Position numbers and translations under genes: made by a program. The notes under the pieces were generated by a model, which made no database searches, had not been told where the DNA came from, and saw only the letters and a program-made list of their open reading frames with translations. A stretch of 12,097 bases of DNA, taken from Alphaproteobacteria bacterium (GTDB lineage: Bacteria > Pseudomonadota > Alphaproteobacteria > Rhodobacterales > Rhodobacteraceae). The stretch lies in NCBI GenBank assembly GCA_013151535.1, contig JAADIC010000178.1, forward strand, positions 1 to 12,097, written 5' to 3'. Position 1 is the first letter of the stretch; each line of letters begins with the position of its first letter. Shown here piece after piece: positions 1 to 6,285 of the stretch.

Positions 1-824
1 CCAGCCAGGACGCGAGGAATGTGAACACCAGCTCGACCTGCCCCAGCGCCTTCACATAGGCGGCGTTTTGCAAGGTAAACGCCATGAACCAACCGAGTGA
101 TCCCAGCACACCGGTCAGCCCCACCAGCGCCGTCACCCGCCACGAGCGCATGACCGCGCTGATCTGCCCAACCTCGCGCCAACGCAACCAGAGCAGCATC
201 ACCAGCGATTGAAACAGGGTGACGAAAGCCAGCGTCACCACTGCGCGGATGATGAAATCCCCACCCTCAAGCGATAGCGACGCGCCGCGATAGCCGGTGG
301 CCGACACCCCGAACAACGCGCCCGAGGCCAGCCCATAGCCGGAGGCCGTGTTGAACAAGCGCGCCTTCCAGCCCAACGCGCGCGTGGTTTTGGGCGGGTC
401 CGACAGCAAGATCACCCCCATCAAACCGATGACAATGGCGACAATCCCCCAAAGCGAGATCACCTCGCCCAGCACGATCAGCGACATCAGCGCGGTCCTG
501 CATGACCTCGGTTTTCTTGAGCGTGATGCCGACGGTGAAATTGCGCTCGGCGAACAGCGCCACCACAAACATCGTCGCCGTGATCTGCGCCACACCACCA
601 ATCATCGCGAAACCGGCAAAGCGGGCGTTCAGAACCGGCATCTCGCGCAGCCCAGTGCCGATCAACGCCAGCGCCAACAACACCGCCAGCGGTGCGGCAA
701 AAACAAAGCGCGCAAACGTCGCGCCGCCAGTGCTAAGCCGCGTGGCCTTCAGGTGTTTTTGCAGCATGAAGCGCAGATTTTGCGCGAATGCGGCGGCGAT
801 ACTGATCGGGATCCAGAGTTCCAT
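1..824 (-). pseudogene. EamA/DMT-family transporter, frameshifted and cut by the window edge
   Basis: This is a drug/metabolite-transporter (EamA-type) inner-membrane permease of unknown substrate. From the ATG at 824 the first ~108 residues are in one frame: a hydrophobic N-terminus, FARFVFAAPLAVLLALAL and the stretch ending TLKKTEVMQ. At + strand 497-498 the frame breaks. Removing one C there lets the reading continue as TALMSLIVLGEVISLWG, which fits EamA repeats, and stays open through several more hydrophobic helices to the left edge (last residues FTFLASWL). Without that correction the frame turns into Arg/His/Asp-rich nonsense and stops near 267. About 274 residues of the corrected protein are visible, and the C-terminus lies outside the window. 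It follows the desaturase gene by 33 bp on the same strand, so co-transcription is likely. The lesion is either a real inactivating insertion or a sequencing error; I cannot tell which. Confidence 0.85.
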
Positions 825-857
825 AGCGGCGTTGATGCCACGCGCTATCAGGTGTGT

Positions 858-1757
858 CTAGCGGCGGGATTTCCACAACGGATGCGGCACAGGATCCTTG
901 GCGCGAAAGAAATATTTGCGAAACACCTCGCCATAATTGGCATAATAATAACCCTCGTTCCGCTTGAGGTATTTATTGGGGTCAGAATTGAACAGGCGCG
1001 GCATGTCATACCACGGAGCATTTGGGTGACTGTGATGCACCACATGGTAATTATTGTTCAAAAACAACCAGCTAAGCGGGCCGCGATCGGTGATAATCAC
1101 CGTGCGACCGCGCGGTTTGTCATGGGCGCGGTGCTCAAGATAGGTGCGGATTTTCAGGAGGCCAAAACCAAGATAGGCGGCCAGTAAATAGAGCCAGAAC
1201 GGCATCGCACTGTAAGCATCCAGCCACCAGATCACCGGCACCAGCCCCAGAAGGTGCAAAATCCATGCCTGCGCTACACCCACCTCATGATTTTGAATGG
1301 CCCTCATATCGCCCTTCAGCAACGCGATCATCGACAGCAACGGCCCCAGCAGGATACGCCCCAGCAGAATGTTGTTGAACCGCCGGATCAGGCGCATGGG
1401 TGCTGACATCTTGGCCCAAACCTCGGGATCAAGAAAGTTGGATTCCGGATCGTCATAGGGATCAGTCAGAATTTCGTCGTGGTGATGCGCCAGATGCAGC
1501 TCGCGAAACCGCTGGTAAGGGATCAGCAGGCCAACCGCAGGAAAAACCAGCGCCTCGTTAAGGGTTGCATTGCCGGTCGGATGCCCGTGCAGCACCTCGT
1601 GCTGCAACGAGGAATGCAGCGCGATCAGGATCGTCGTGGCAACAAAGGCCAAAGGCAAGGGCAGCATCGTGGTTGACAGCAAAAGCCCGCTATAACACAG
1701 GGCCAGCATTGCGACGGTGATGAATTCGAGCTTTGGGGCGTTGGATTTTGGGGTCAA
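858..1757 (-). CDS. membrane fatty acid desaturase family protein (three histidine boxes)
   Basis: A 299-residue integral-membrane di-iron oxygenase of the fatty acid desaturase superfamily. The metal-binding boxes are visible: HEVLHGH at 53-59, HLAHHH at 88-93 and HVVHHSH at 238-244. H209/H212 in the LEHRAHD segment may add ligands. Hydrophobic segments at about 17-48, 68-80, 132-148 and 164-203 would place the boxes on the cytoplasmic face. Family members insert double bonds or hydroxyl groups into acyl chains, carotenoids or alkanes; the substrate cannot be read from sequence. The frame has no ATG at its start. The likely start is TTG at 1757, because the upstream frame hits a stop at about 1794-1796 and the first internal ATG (residue 17) would cut into the first membrane segment. 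It lies between the DUF2061 gene (upstream) and the DMT transporter gene (downstream), all on the same strand. Confidence 0.87.
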   Translation of the reverse strand: MTPKSNAPKLEFITVAMLALCYSGLLLSTTMLPLPLAFVATTILIALHSSLQHEVLHGHPTGNATLNEALVFPAVGLLIPYQRFRELHLAHHHDEILTDPYDDPESNFLDPEVWAKMSAPMRLIRRFNNILLGRILLGPLLSMIALLKGDMRAIQNHEVGVAQAWILHLLGLVPVIWWLDAYSAMPFWLYLLAAYLGFGLLKIRTYLEHRAHDKPRGRTVIITDRGPLSWLFLNNNYHVVHHSHPNAPWYDMPRLFNSDPNKYLKRNEGYYYANYGEVFRKYFFRAKDPVPHPLWKSRR

Positions 1758-1832
1758 TTCAGGATCCGGATACAGGCGTTCACAGCCCAGAGTTTATCAC
1801 GCCAGCGCGCGCCTACTGATGCTGGGAGTACG

Positions 1833-1854
1833 CACCATTTATTCACATTTGGTG
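1833..1854. repeat. imperfect inverted repeat (5-bp arms) between desaturase and DUF2061 genes
   Basis: CACCA and TGGTG arms are separated by 12 A/T-rich bases and followed by a run of seven T on the + strand. It lies in the 118-bp gap upstream of the desaturase TTG start. It could be a regulatory site for the desaturase, or chance; the arms are short. Confidence 0.25.
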
Positions 1855-1875
1855 ATTTTTTTAACATATGACCGA

Positions 1876-2085
1876 TTACGAAACCAACGTCCGCCCCCAG
1901 CGCACCCCAGCCCAGACCCGCTCGTAAATCATGTAGGTGGCCAATCCGATCAGGGCATTAATCAGCGCCATGGCCCCGCCCGTCCAAAGCGAACCCGTGA
2001 AGAAAAGGCCGATTATGACCATGACAACAAGGCCCATAAGCTGCCAGATCAGAGCCTTGACGATACTTCTAAGGCGCGAGTCCAT
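1876..2085 (-). CDS. DUF2061 small membrane protein
   Basis: A 69-residue protein that I recognise as a DUF2061 family member. It begins MDSRLRSIVKAL, has two hydrophobic helices (about residues 10-30 and 36-54) and carries the family's IYERVW signature near residues 53-58, corresponding to the usual tyrosine/histidine-glutamate-arginine-tryptophan end. It is predicted to be an inner-membrane protein of unknown function. The start is well supported: AAGGA lies seven bases upstream of the ATG. It is the first gene of a leftward set with the desaturase and DMT genes and is divergent from the XRE regulator, with which it shares a 117-bp intergenic region containing an inverted repeat. Confidence 0.85.
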   Translation of the reverse strand: MDSRLRSIVKALIWQLMGLVVMVIIGLFFTGSLWTGGAMALINALIGLATYMIYERVWAGVRWGRTLVS

Positions 2086-2145
2086 GGGGATTTCCTTTGC
2101 TTGAATTCCGCTCTGTGGGAATTGTCTATCATTGCACCCCGCATC

Positions 2146-2166
2146 TGCGTATACTGGATATACGCA
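2146..2166. promoter_or_regulatory. perfect 8-5-8 inverted repeat, candidate operator of the divergent XRE regulator
   Basis: TGCGTATA is followed by a five-base spacer (CTGGA) and then TATACGCA, its exact reverse complement. The site lies 37 bp before the ATG of the XRE regulator and 61 bp before the start of the divergent DUF2061 gene. Two-fold symmetric sites of about 20 bp are what dimeric HTH regulators bind, so autoregulation and control of the DUF2061-desaturase-transporter set is a natural reading. The symmetry is seen directly; the binding protein is inferred. Confidence 0.6.
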
Positions 2167-2202
2167 TCATTTCTTCACCATCTGTTATTATATTCAACAC
2201 GC

Positions 2203-3084
2203 ATGAATAAAACCGACAAAAGAGACCGCTCTACCAGCTTTCGCACCCGCCTGGTGCAGGCCGCAGCCATGAACGGCATGAACCAAAGCGCGTTGTCGCG
2301 CGCCGTCGGGGTTGACCGCTCGACCATTTCGCAACTGATGGCGGGCAAAAATGCCCGCCTACCAAACGCGCAGGTGGTGGCCGAATGCGCCCGCGCGCTT
2401 GGCGTGTCAGCCGATTGGTTGTTGGGCCTGACCGAGCGGCCCGAACGCCCCGGTGATGTGATAAATTCTTATATGGCGGTCACGGATGCGGTGCGTTCAT
2501 CGGCTGACGAGCAGTTGAACAAATGGCATCACGAGGCGGCGGGGTATAAAATCCGCCATGTGCCCGCAACCCTGCCCGACATCCTCAAGACCGCTGACAT
2601 GCTGACATGGGAATATGGCCGCCAATTGGCGCGCACGGCCCCTCAGGCGATCCGGGCGGTGGATGACAATCTGGACTGGTTCACCACCCAAAACTCCGAC
2701 TATGAAATCGCCTTTCCACTACACGAGCTGGAAAGTTTCGCCCGGGCCGAGGGCTATTACCGGGGGTTGTCACCAGATATCCGGCTGGCCCAGCTCGATT
2801 ATTTCCTGAGCCTTTATGAGGAGCATTTCCCGTCGCTGCGCCTGTTTCTGTTTGACGCGCGCCAGGTCTATTCCGCCCCGATCTCGGTGTTCGGGCCATT
2901 GCTGGCGGTGGTCTATCTGGGCCAGCATTATATCGCGTTTCGCGAAAGCAGCCGGATCAAGACCTTTACCGCCCAGTTTGACAGTCTGGTGCGCGAGGCG
3001 GTGGTGGATGCGCGCGACATTCCCGACAAATTGCGCGCACTTAGGGCGGAAATCTCGGGGCGCTCAAGGATCAGCCAGCTTTAG
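2203..3084 (+). CDS. XRE-family transcriptional regulator with a C-terminal sensor-like domain
   Basis: A 293-residue DNA-binding regulator. Residues ~13-76 form a Cro/C1-type helix-turn-helix: RLVQAAAMNGMNQSALSRAV, then GVDRSTISQLMAGK as the recognition helix region, then an ALGVSADWLLG tail typical of XRE proteins. The remaining ~210 residues are a larger domain with no family I can name, including a Trp/Tyr-rich central part (residues 134-186) and a hydrophobic strand-rich part (213-246), possibly a ligand or dimerisation module. The reading frame is open far upstream, but the start is placed at the ATG at 2203 because upstream codons give low-complexity, non-conserved-looking peptide and overlap the divergent gene. 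No good ribosome-binding site precedes it. It is convergent with the ImuA-like gene (37 bp between stops). Confidence 0.85.
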   Translation: MNKTDKRDRSTSFRTRLVQAAAMNGMNQSALSRAVGVDRSTISQLMAGKNARLPNAQVVAECARALGVSADWLLGLTERPERPGDVINSYMAVTDAVRSSADEQLNKWHHEAAGYKIRHVPATLPDILKTADMLTWEYGRQLARTAPQAIRAVDDNLDWFTTQNSDYEIAFPLHELESFARAEGYYRGLSPDIRLAQLDYFLSLYEEHFPSLRLFLFDARQVYSAPISVFGPLLAVVYLGQHYIAFRESSRIKTFTAQFDSLVREAVVDARDIPDKLRALRAEISGRSRISQL

Positions 3085-3121
3085 CGTGAAACCAGCGGCC
3101 GATGGGCTGTCTCTTGCCGGT

Positions 3122-3730
3122 TCAGCCGGGCTCAAGCCTAGTCCCGTCCTTGCGCCGCCGCACGGCCCACGCCCTAGGCGGCGCCATCCTTGCGCGCCGG
3201 CGTTCCAGATGCCAGCGCTGATCGCCCCGCTGATGGGCGGGGGCCATGTACCAGCGGCTTTCCACGCCCTGAATGCCGCCCTGCCCCGGCATCAGCAACA
3301 GGCCAAGCGGGGTGGTGTTCTGTTCGCGCGCCGACGCTTCGGCGGCCAGATGCATCCGGCGCACAGCCGTTAGGTTGGGGGCGGCGGGCAGCTCGCACAC
3401 CATCAGGGGCACAAGGCCGGAACGCAGGATTTCCTCGCAACACCACAACAGATCCTCGGGGCGTTTGGGCGATATGAAGGTGATCCGGCCGGGATTGATG
3501 AAGCGCGTCACCGCTTCGCCGTGCAGACGGTCGTGCTGCCACTGGGGCGTGATCCAGAACAGCGGTTGACTGGTGGCCGCCAACAGCTTTTCGGCCAGCA
3601 TCAGCGCCAATGTGCGCCGCGCGGGGCCGCAAAATTCATGCACGCGGGACGGGGCCAGCGTGAGCTCGCCCAGAAACGGCAGGCCGGGTTTTTGGTGATG
3701 GGAGCGGCGCGACAGCAGGGATTCGGACAT
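3122..3730 (-). CDS. imuA: ImuA-like RecA-fold protein, SOS-regulated
   Basis: A 202-residue protein resembling ImuA, the RecA-related accessory factor that works with ImuB and DnaE2 in damage-induced mutagenesis. Supporting features: a degenerate P-loop region (residues ~31-44, HEFCGPARRTLAL, where the GK[ST] of RecA is missing); a Walker-B-like hydrophobic strand GLVPLMVCEL at 105-114; the helix TAVRRMHLAAEAS at 121-133 followed by PLGLLLMPG at 141-149; and the ImuA-type ending with ESRWYMAPA and RWHLERRRAR. The lost P-loop lysine suggests no RecA-like ATPase activity. A textbook alphaproteobacterial LexA box overlaps its promoter, which independently supports an SOS role. No imuB or dnaE2 adjoins it. 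Family assignment is from memory of pattern, and the function is inferred. Confidence 0.72.
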   Translation of the reverse strand: MSESLLSRRSHHQKPGLPFLGELTLAPSRVHEFCGPARRTLALMLAEKLLAATSQPLFWITPQWQHDRLHGEAVTRFINPGRITFISPKRPEDLLWCCEEILRSGLVPLMVCELPAAPNLTAVRRMHLAAEASAREQNTTPLGLLLMPGQGGIQGVESRWYMAPAHQRGDQRWHLERRRARMAPPRAWAVRRRKDGTRLEPG

Positions 3731-3738
3731 GGCGGAAT

Positions 3739-3744
3739 ACTATA
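3739..3744 (-). promoter_or_regulatory. -10 hexamer TATAGT of the ImuA-like gene
   Basis: On the minus strand TATAGT lies 8 bp upstream of the ATG at 3730 and directly downstream of the LexA box. A start site about 6-7 bases after the hexamer would fall at or next to the ATG. No Shine-Dalgarno sequence is present, so the mRNA may be leaderless. The -35 region is covered by, or lies upstream of, the LexA box and is not obvious. Confidence 0.5.
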
Positions 3745-3746
3745 AT

Positions 3747-3761
3747 GTTCCGCGTTTGTTC
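3747..3761. promoter_or_regulatory. LexA (SOS) box, GTTC-N7-GTTC
   Basis: GTTC at 3747-3750, seven bases, then GTTC at 3758-3761. This exactly matches the direct-repeat LexA operator established for alphaproteobacteria. It sits 16 bp upstream of the ImuA-like ATG, just before a TATAGT -10 candidate on the minus strand, so LexA bound here would block RNA polymerase. It may also affect the divergent aldo/keto reductase gene, whose start is 87 bp away. Confidence 0.85.
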
Positions 3762-3780
3762 TCAATCAAAAATTGCCGCA

Positions 3781-3797
3781 TGCAAACACCGCTTGCA
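3781..3797. repeat. inverted repeat TGCAA-N7-TTGCA upstream of the aldo/keto reductase
   Basis: Five-base perfect arms are separated by seven bases, centred about 60 bp upstream of the reductase ATG. The size suits a dimeric regulator, but the arms are short enough to occur by chance. Confidence 0.35.
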
Positions 3798-3848
3798 CTT
3801 TATCGAGCGGCCCTTAGACATGTCCGGTAGGAAAAAGCAGGAGCCAGC

Positions 3849-4892
3849 ATGCGCTATAATCCCCTTGGAAAAACCGGCTTGAAGATCAGCGAATTATGTC
3901 TGGGTTCAATGACATGGGGCACGCAGACCGCGCAGATTGACGCGCACCGGCAGATCGATACGGCGCTGGAACATGGTGTCAACATCATCGACACGGCGGA
4001 AATGTATCCGGTCAACCCGCTGCTCAAAAAGACCCAGGGCGATACTGAACGCATCATCGGTGAATGGGTTTCGAAAGGCGGGCGGCGCGGTGATGTGCTG
4101 TTGGCGACCAAGGCGTCTGGTGCCGGACATATGAATGTGCGCGGGGGTGCGCCGATTTCCAGCACGACGATCCGCCAAGCGGTCGAGACTTCGCTGACCA
4201 GCCTGCGCACGGATTATATCGACCTTTACCAACTGCACTGGCCCAATCGCGGCTCGTATATGTTTCGCCAGAATTGGACGTTCGATCCTACCAGCCAGAA
4301 CAAGGCCGAGGTTCTGGACCATATGGAGGACGTGTTGGAAGAGCTGGGGCGGCTGGTTGAGGCCGGTAAAATTCGCTATTTCGGCCTGTCCAACGAAAGT
4401 GCCTGGGGCACGGCGCAGTGGTTGCGCTTGTCCGAGCAGCGCGGGCTACCGCGCGTTGCTTCGATCCAGAACGAATATTCGCTGTTATGTCGGCTGTTTG
4501 ATCTTGATCTGGCGGAACTGTCCCATAACGAGGATGTCGGCCTGCTGGCATTCTCGCCCGTGGCGGCTGGTTTGCTCAGCGGCAAATATGCGCCTGATGT
4601 GACGCCCGAGGGCTCGCGCCGCAGTTTTGTCGACAATCTGGGCGGGCGGACCACGCCGCAGGTTTGGCGGGCGATAGATGGTTACATGACTGTGGCGCAA
4701 AAGCACGGGCTGAGACCGGTGCAAATGGCGCTGGCCTGGTGCCGCACGCGGCCCTTCATGGCTTCGGCGATTTTCGGGGCGACGACGCAGGCTCAGTTGA
4801 TCGAGGCGCTGGGCACAGTTGATGTTATGCTGTCAGATGAGGTTCTGGCGGACATACAGGCGGTCTATCGCGCCCATCCGATGCCGTATTGA
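3849..4892 (+). CDS. NADP(H)-dependent aldo/keto reductase, Tas-like
   Basis: A 347-residue cytosolic (beta/alpha)8-barrel oxidoreductase very similar in length and layout to E. coli Tas (about 346 residues). The AKR tetrad is visible: D48 and Y53 in IDTAEMYP, K88 in LLATKAS and H130 in LYQLHWP. The IRYFGLSNE strand (175-183), IQNEYSLL (206-213) and the C-terminal cofactor-phosphate region around AIFGATTQAQLIEAL (307-321) also match Tas-type enzymes. The physiological substrate is not known for this subgroup. The start is supported by AGGAG five to six bases before the ATG. It is separated from the carnitine operon by 121 bp with its own repeats, so it may be a separate transcription unit, although it runs in the same direction. 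It is divergent from the SOS-regulated ImuA-like gene. Confidence 0.93.
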   Translation: MRYNPLGKTGLKISELCLGSMTWGTQTAQIDAHRQIDTALEHGVNIIDTAEMYPVNPLLKKTQGDTERIIGEWVSKGGRRGDVLLATKASGAGHMNVRGGAPISSTTIRQAVETSLTSLRTDYIDLYQLHWPNRGSYMFRQNWTFDPTSQNKAEVLDHMEDVLEELGRLVEAGKIRYFGLSNESAWGTAQWLRLSEQRGLPRVASIQNEYSLLCRLFDLDLAELSHNEDVGLLAFSPVAAGLLSGKYAPDVTPEGSRRSFVDNLGGRTTPQVWRAIDGYMTVAQKHGLRPVQMALAWCRTRPFMASAIFGATTQAQLIEALGTVDVMLSDEVLADIQAVYRAHPMPY

Positions 4893-4923
4893 GCCTTGGC
4901 TGGTGTATTTGAGTATTTTTGGA

Positions 4924-4939
4924 ACACTGAAAGCAGTGT
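4924..4939. repeat. hairpin ACACTG-AAAG-CAGTGT after the aldo/keto reductase
   Basis: A perfect 6-bp stem with a 4-base loop, 32 bp after the reductase stop codon. No T-run follows, so a canonical intrinsic terminator is not supported. It may be a weak terminator, an mRNA 3'-end stabiliser or a protein-binding site. Confidence 0.45.
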
Positions 4940-4944
4940 CGGGA

Positions 4945-4981
4945 TTGAGCGATCAGACTGGATCGGGGATGCTAAGCTCAA
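4945..4981. promoter_or_regulatory. nested inverted repeats upstream of the carnitine operon
   Basis: An outer pair TTGAGC (4945-4950) and GCTCAA (4976-4981) encloses an inner pair CGATC (4950-4954) and GATCG (4961-4965), sharing one base. Together they could fold as a stem with an 11-base bulge, ending 32 bp before the ATG of the cleavage enzyme. This could be an operator for a carnitine-responsive regulator or a structured leader. No regulator gene is adjacent. Function is inferred from position only. Confidence 0.4.
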
Positions 4982-5013
4982 AGTGAATTGATTCCCTGAA
5001 GCTGGAGACCGCA

Positions 5014-5925
5014 ATGCCCCTTCAAATGAACCGCGACGTTTTCATCACCTGCGCTGTGACCGGCTCCGGTGGCACCCAGGATCGCAGCCCGCATGTGCCG
5101 CGCAGCCCCGAGGCGATAGCCAATAGCGCGATTGACGCGGCCAAAGCCGGGGCGGCGGTGGTGCATTGCCATGTGCGCGACCCTGAAACCGGCGCGCCGT
5201 CACGCCGGCTTGATCTTTACCGCGAAGTCACCGAACGCATCCGCGACAGCGAGGTTGATGTGGTCTTGAACCTGACTGCGGGCATGGGCGGGGACATGAT
5301 ATTCGGCTCCGCCGAGCGGCCTTTGCCCTTGTCGCAAGACGGCACCGATATGGCTGGGGCGGCCGAGCGGGTGGCGCATGTACTGGAGTGCCAGCCCGAG
5401 ATTTGCACGCTGGATTGCGGCACGATGAATTTCGCCGAGGCCGATTATGTGATGACCAACACCCCGGGCATGCTGGTGGCCATGGGCCAGATGATGACGG
5501 ATATGGGCGTGATGCCGGAAATCGAGGCGTTTGATACCGGCCATCTGTGGTACGCCAAACATCTGGTTGAGGCGGGCGTTTTGCACGGCCCGGCGATGGT
5601 GCAACTTTGCATGGGGGTGCCGTGGGGCGCGCCCAACGACATGAATACCTTCATGGCGATGGTCAACAATGTGCCGGATGACTGGACCTTTTCGGCGTTC
5701 TCTTTGGGCCGCGACCAGATGGCCTATGTGGCGGCCTCGGTGCTGGCGGGGGGCAATGTGCGGGTCGGGCTTGAGGATAATCTGATGCTGGATCGCGGTG
5801 TTCTGGCGCGCAATGACCAATTGGTGGAGCGCGCGGTGGGCATCGTTGAGCGCATGGGGGCGCGGGTGATCGGGCCTGACGAGGTGCGCCAAAAACTTGG
5901 CCTGAAGAAAAGGCCGCTGGCATGA
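5014..5925 (+). CDS. cdhC: 3-dehydrocarnitine cleavage enzyme (BKACE family, betainyl-CoA forming)
   Basis: A 303-residue member of the BKACE/DUF849 family, Zn-dependent beta-keto acid cleavage enzymes with a TIM-barrel fold. The zinc-binding pair H51 and H53 is in VVHCHVRDP, and E254 in VGLEDN is the matching C-terminal ligand/active-site residue. FITCAVTGSGGT at 10-21 is the usual first strand. The general reaction is beta-keto acid plus acetyl-CoA giving acetoacetate plus a new acyl-CoA. With a carnitine dehydrogenase and thioesterase in the same operon, the substrate is very likely 3-dehydrocarnitine and the product betainyl-CoA. The first ATG is preferred over the one at residue 5 because GGAG lies about six bases before it. 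It overlaps the next gene by four bases (ATGA), so translation is coupled. Specificity is inferred from context. Confidence 0.92.
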   Translation: MPLQMNRDVFITCAVTGSGGTQDRSPHVPRSPEAIANSAIDAAKAGAAVVHCHVRDPETGAPSRRLDLYREVTERIRDSEVDVVLNLTAGMGGDMIFGSAERPLPLSQDGTDMAGAAERVAHVLECQPEICTLDCGTMNFAEADYVMTNTPGMLVAMGQMMTDMGVMPEIEAFDTGHLWYAKHLVEAGVLHGPAMVQLCMGVPWGAPNDMNTFMAMVNNVPDDWTFSAFSLGRDQMAYVAASVLAGGNVRVGLEDNLMLDRGVLARNDQLVERAVGIVERMGARVIGPDEVRQKLGLKKRPLA

Positions 5926-6281
5926 GGTGGCTGGCGCTGATCCTGTTATTTGCCAGCCCTGCCAGCGCGCTTGAACAACCGTGGATCGGCTATTGGGCCG
6001 GTGAAGGGCAGGATTGCGCCCTGGCTGGGGATGTTGGCGATGAAATGCCGACATACCTGTCACCGGATGGCGAGTTTGGCATGGAATATAGCTGTGAATT
6101 TCTGGCGATCACGCCGCTGGGTGTTGGTCAATCCTGGAAGGTTGAAAGCAAATGTCTGGATGCTGGTTTCGTAGAATTCTGGAACGTGATCTGGGTGCTG
6201 ACGGCTAAGGACGACCTGCTGATGATTGGCGATCAAGGCAGTGTTACACGGATGAAACGCTGCGAAAAGCCGCAAGGATAG
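5922..6281 (+). CDS. small secreted protein with four cysteines, in the carnitine operon
   Basis: A 119-residue protein with a clear Sec signal peptide: Arg at position 2, hydrophobic core LALILLFA, then likely cleavage after SPASA at residue 16. The mature ~103 residues contain four cysteines (32, 58, 78, 114), enough for two disulfides in the periplasm, and an aromatic start WIGYWAGEG. I do not recognise a family. It overlaps the cleavage enzyme by four bases and ends four bases before the dehydrogenase ATG, so it is certainly co-translated with the carnitine genes. There is no lipobox. A role in periplasmic handling of a quaternary amine, or an unrelated conserved passenger, are both possible. 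Confidence 0.85.
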   Translation: MRWLALILLFASPASALEQPWIGYWAGEGQDCALAGDVGDEMPTYLSPDGEFGMEYSCEFLAITPLGVGQSWKVESKCLDAGFVEFWNVIWVLTAKDDLLMIGDQGSVTRMKRCEKPQG

Positions 6282-6285
6282 GGAC

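Noticed and set aside
348..1187. Long + strand open frame opposite the transporter and desaturase
   Set aside because: Composition rich in Arg/His/Gln and no recognisable domain. The minus-strand genes there have clear histidine boxes and membrane segments.
1717..2202. Upstream extension of the XRE regulator frame to give a 455-residue protein
   Set aside because: The extra 162 residues overlap the DUF2061 gene and the operator region and look like non-coding translation; the HTH protein starts sensibly at 2203.
3136..3179. GCCTAG...CTAGGC inverted pair near the end of the ImuA-like gene
   Set aside because: Six-base arms with a 32-base loop inside coding sequence; too weak to call a terminator or operator.
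3849..4892. Aldo/keto reductase as a dedicated carnitine-pathway enzyme
   Set aside because: It is separated from the operon by 121 bp with hairpins, and the known carnitine-to-betaine route needs no such reductase; adjacency alone is not enough.
5200..6063. 287-residue minus-strand open frame opposite the dehydrocarnitine cleavage gene
   Set aside because: Antisense shadow caused by high GC; His/Arg-rich with no domain, while the + strand has zinc-ligand motifs.
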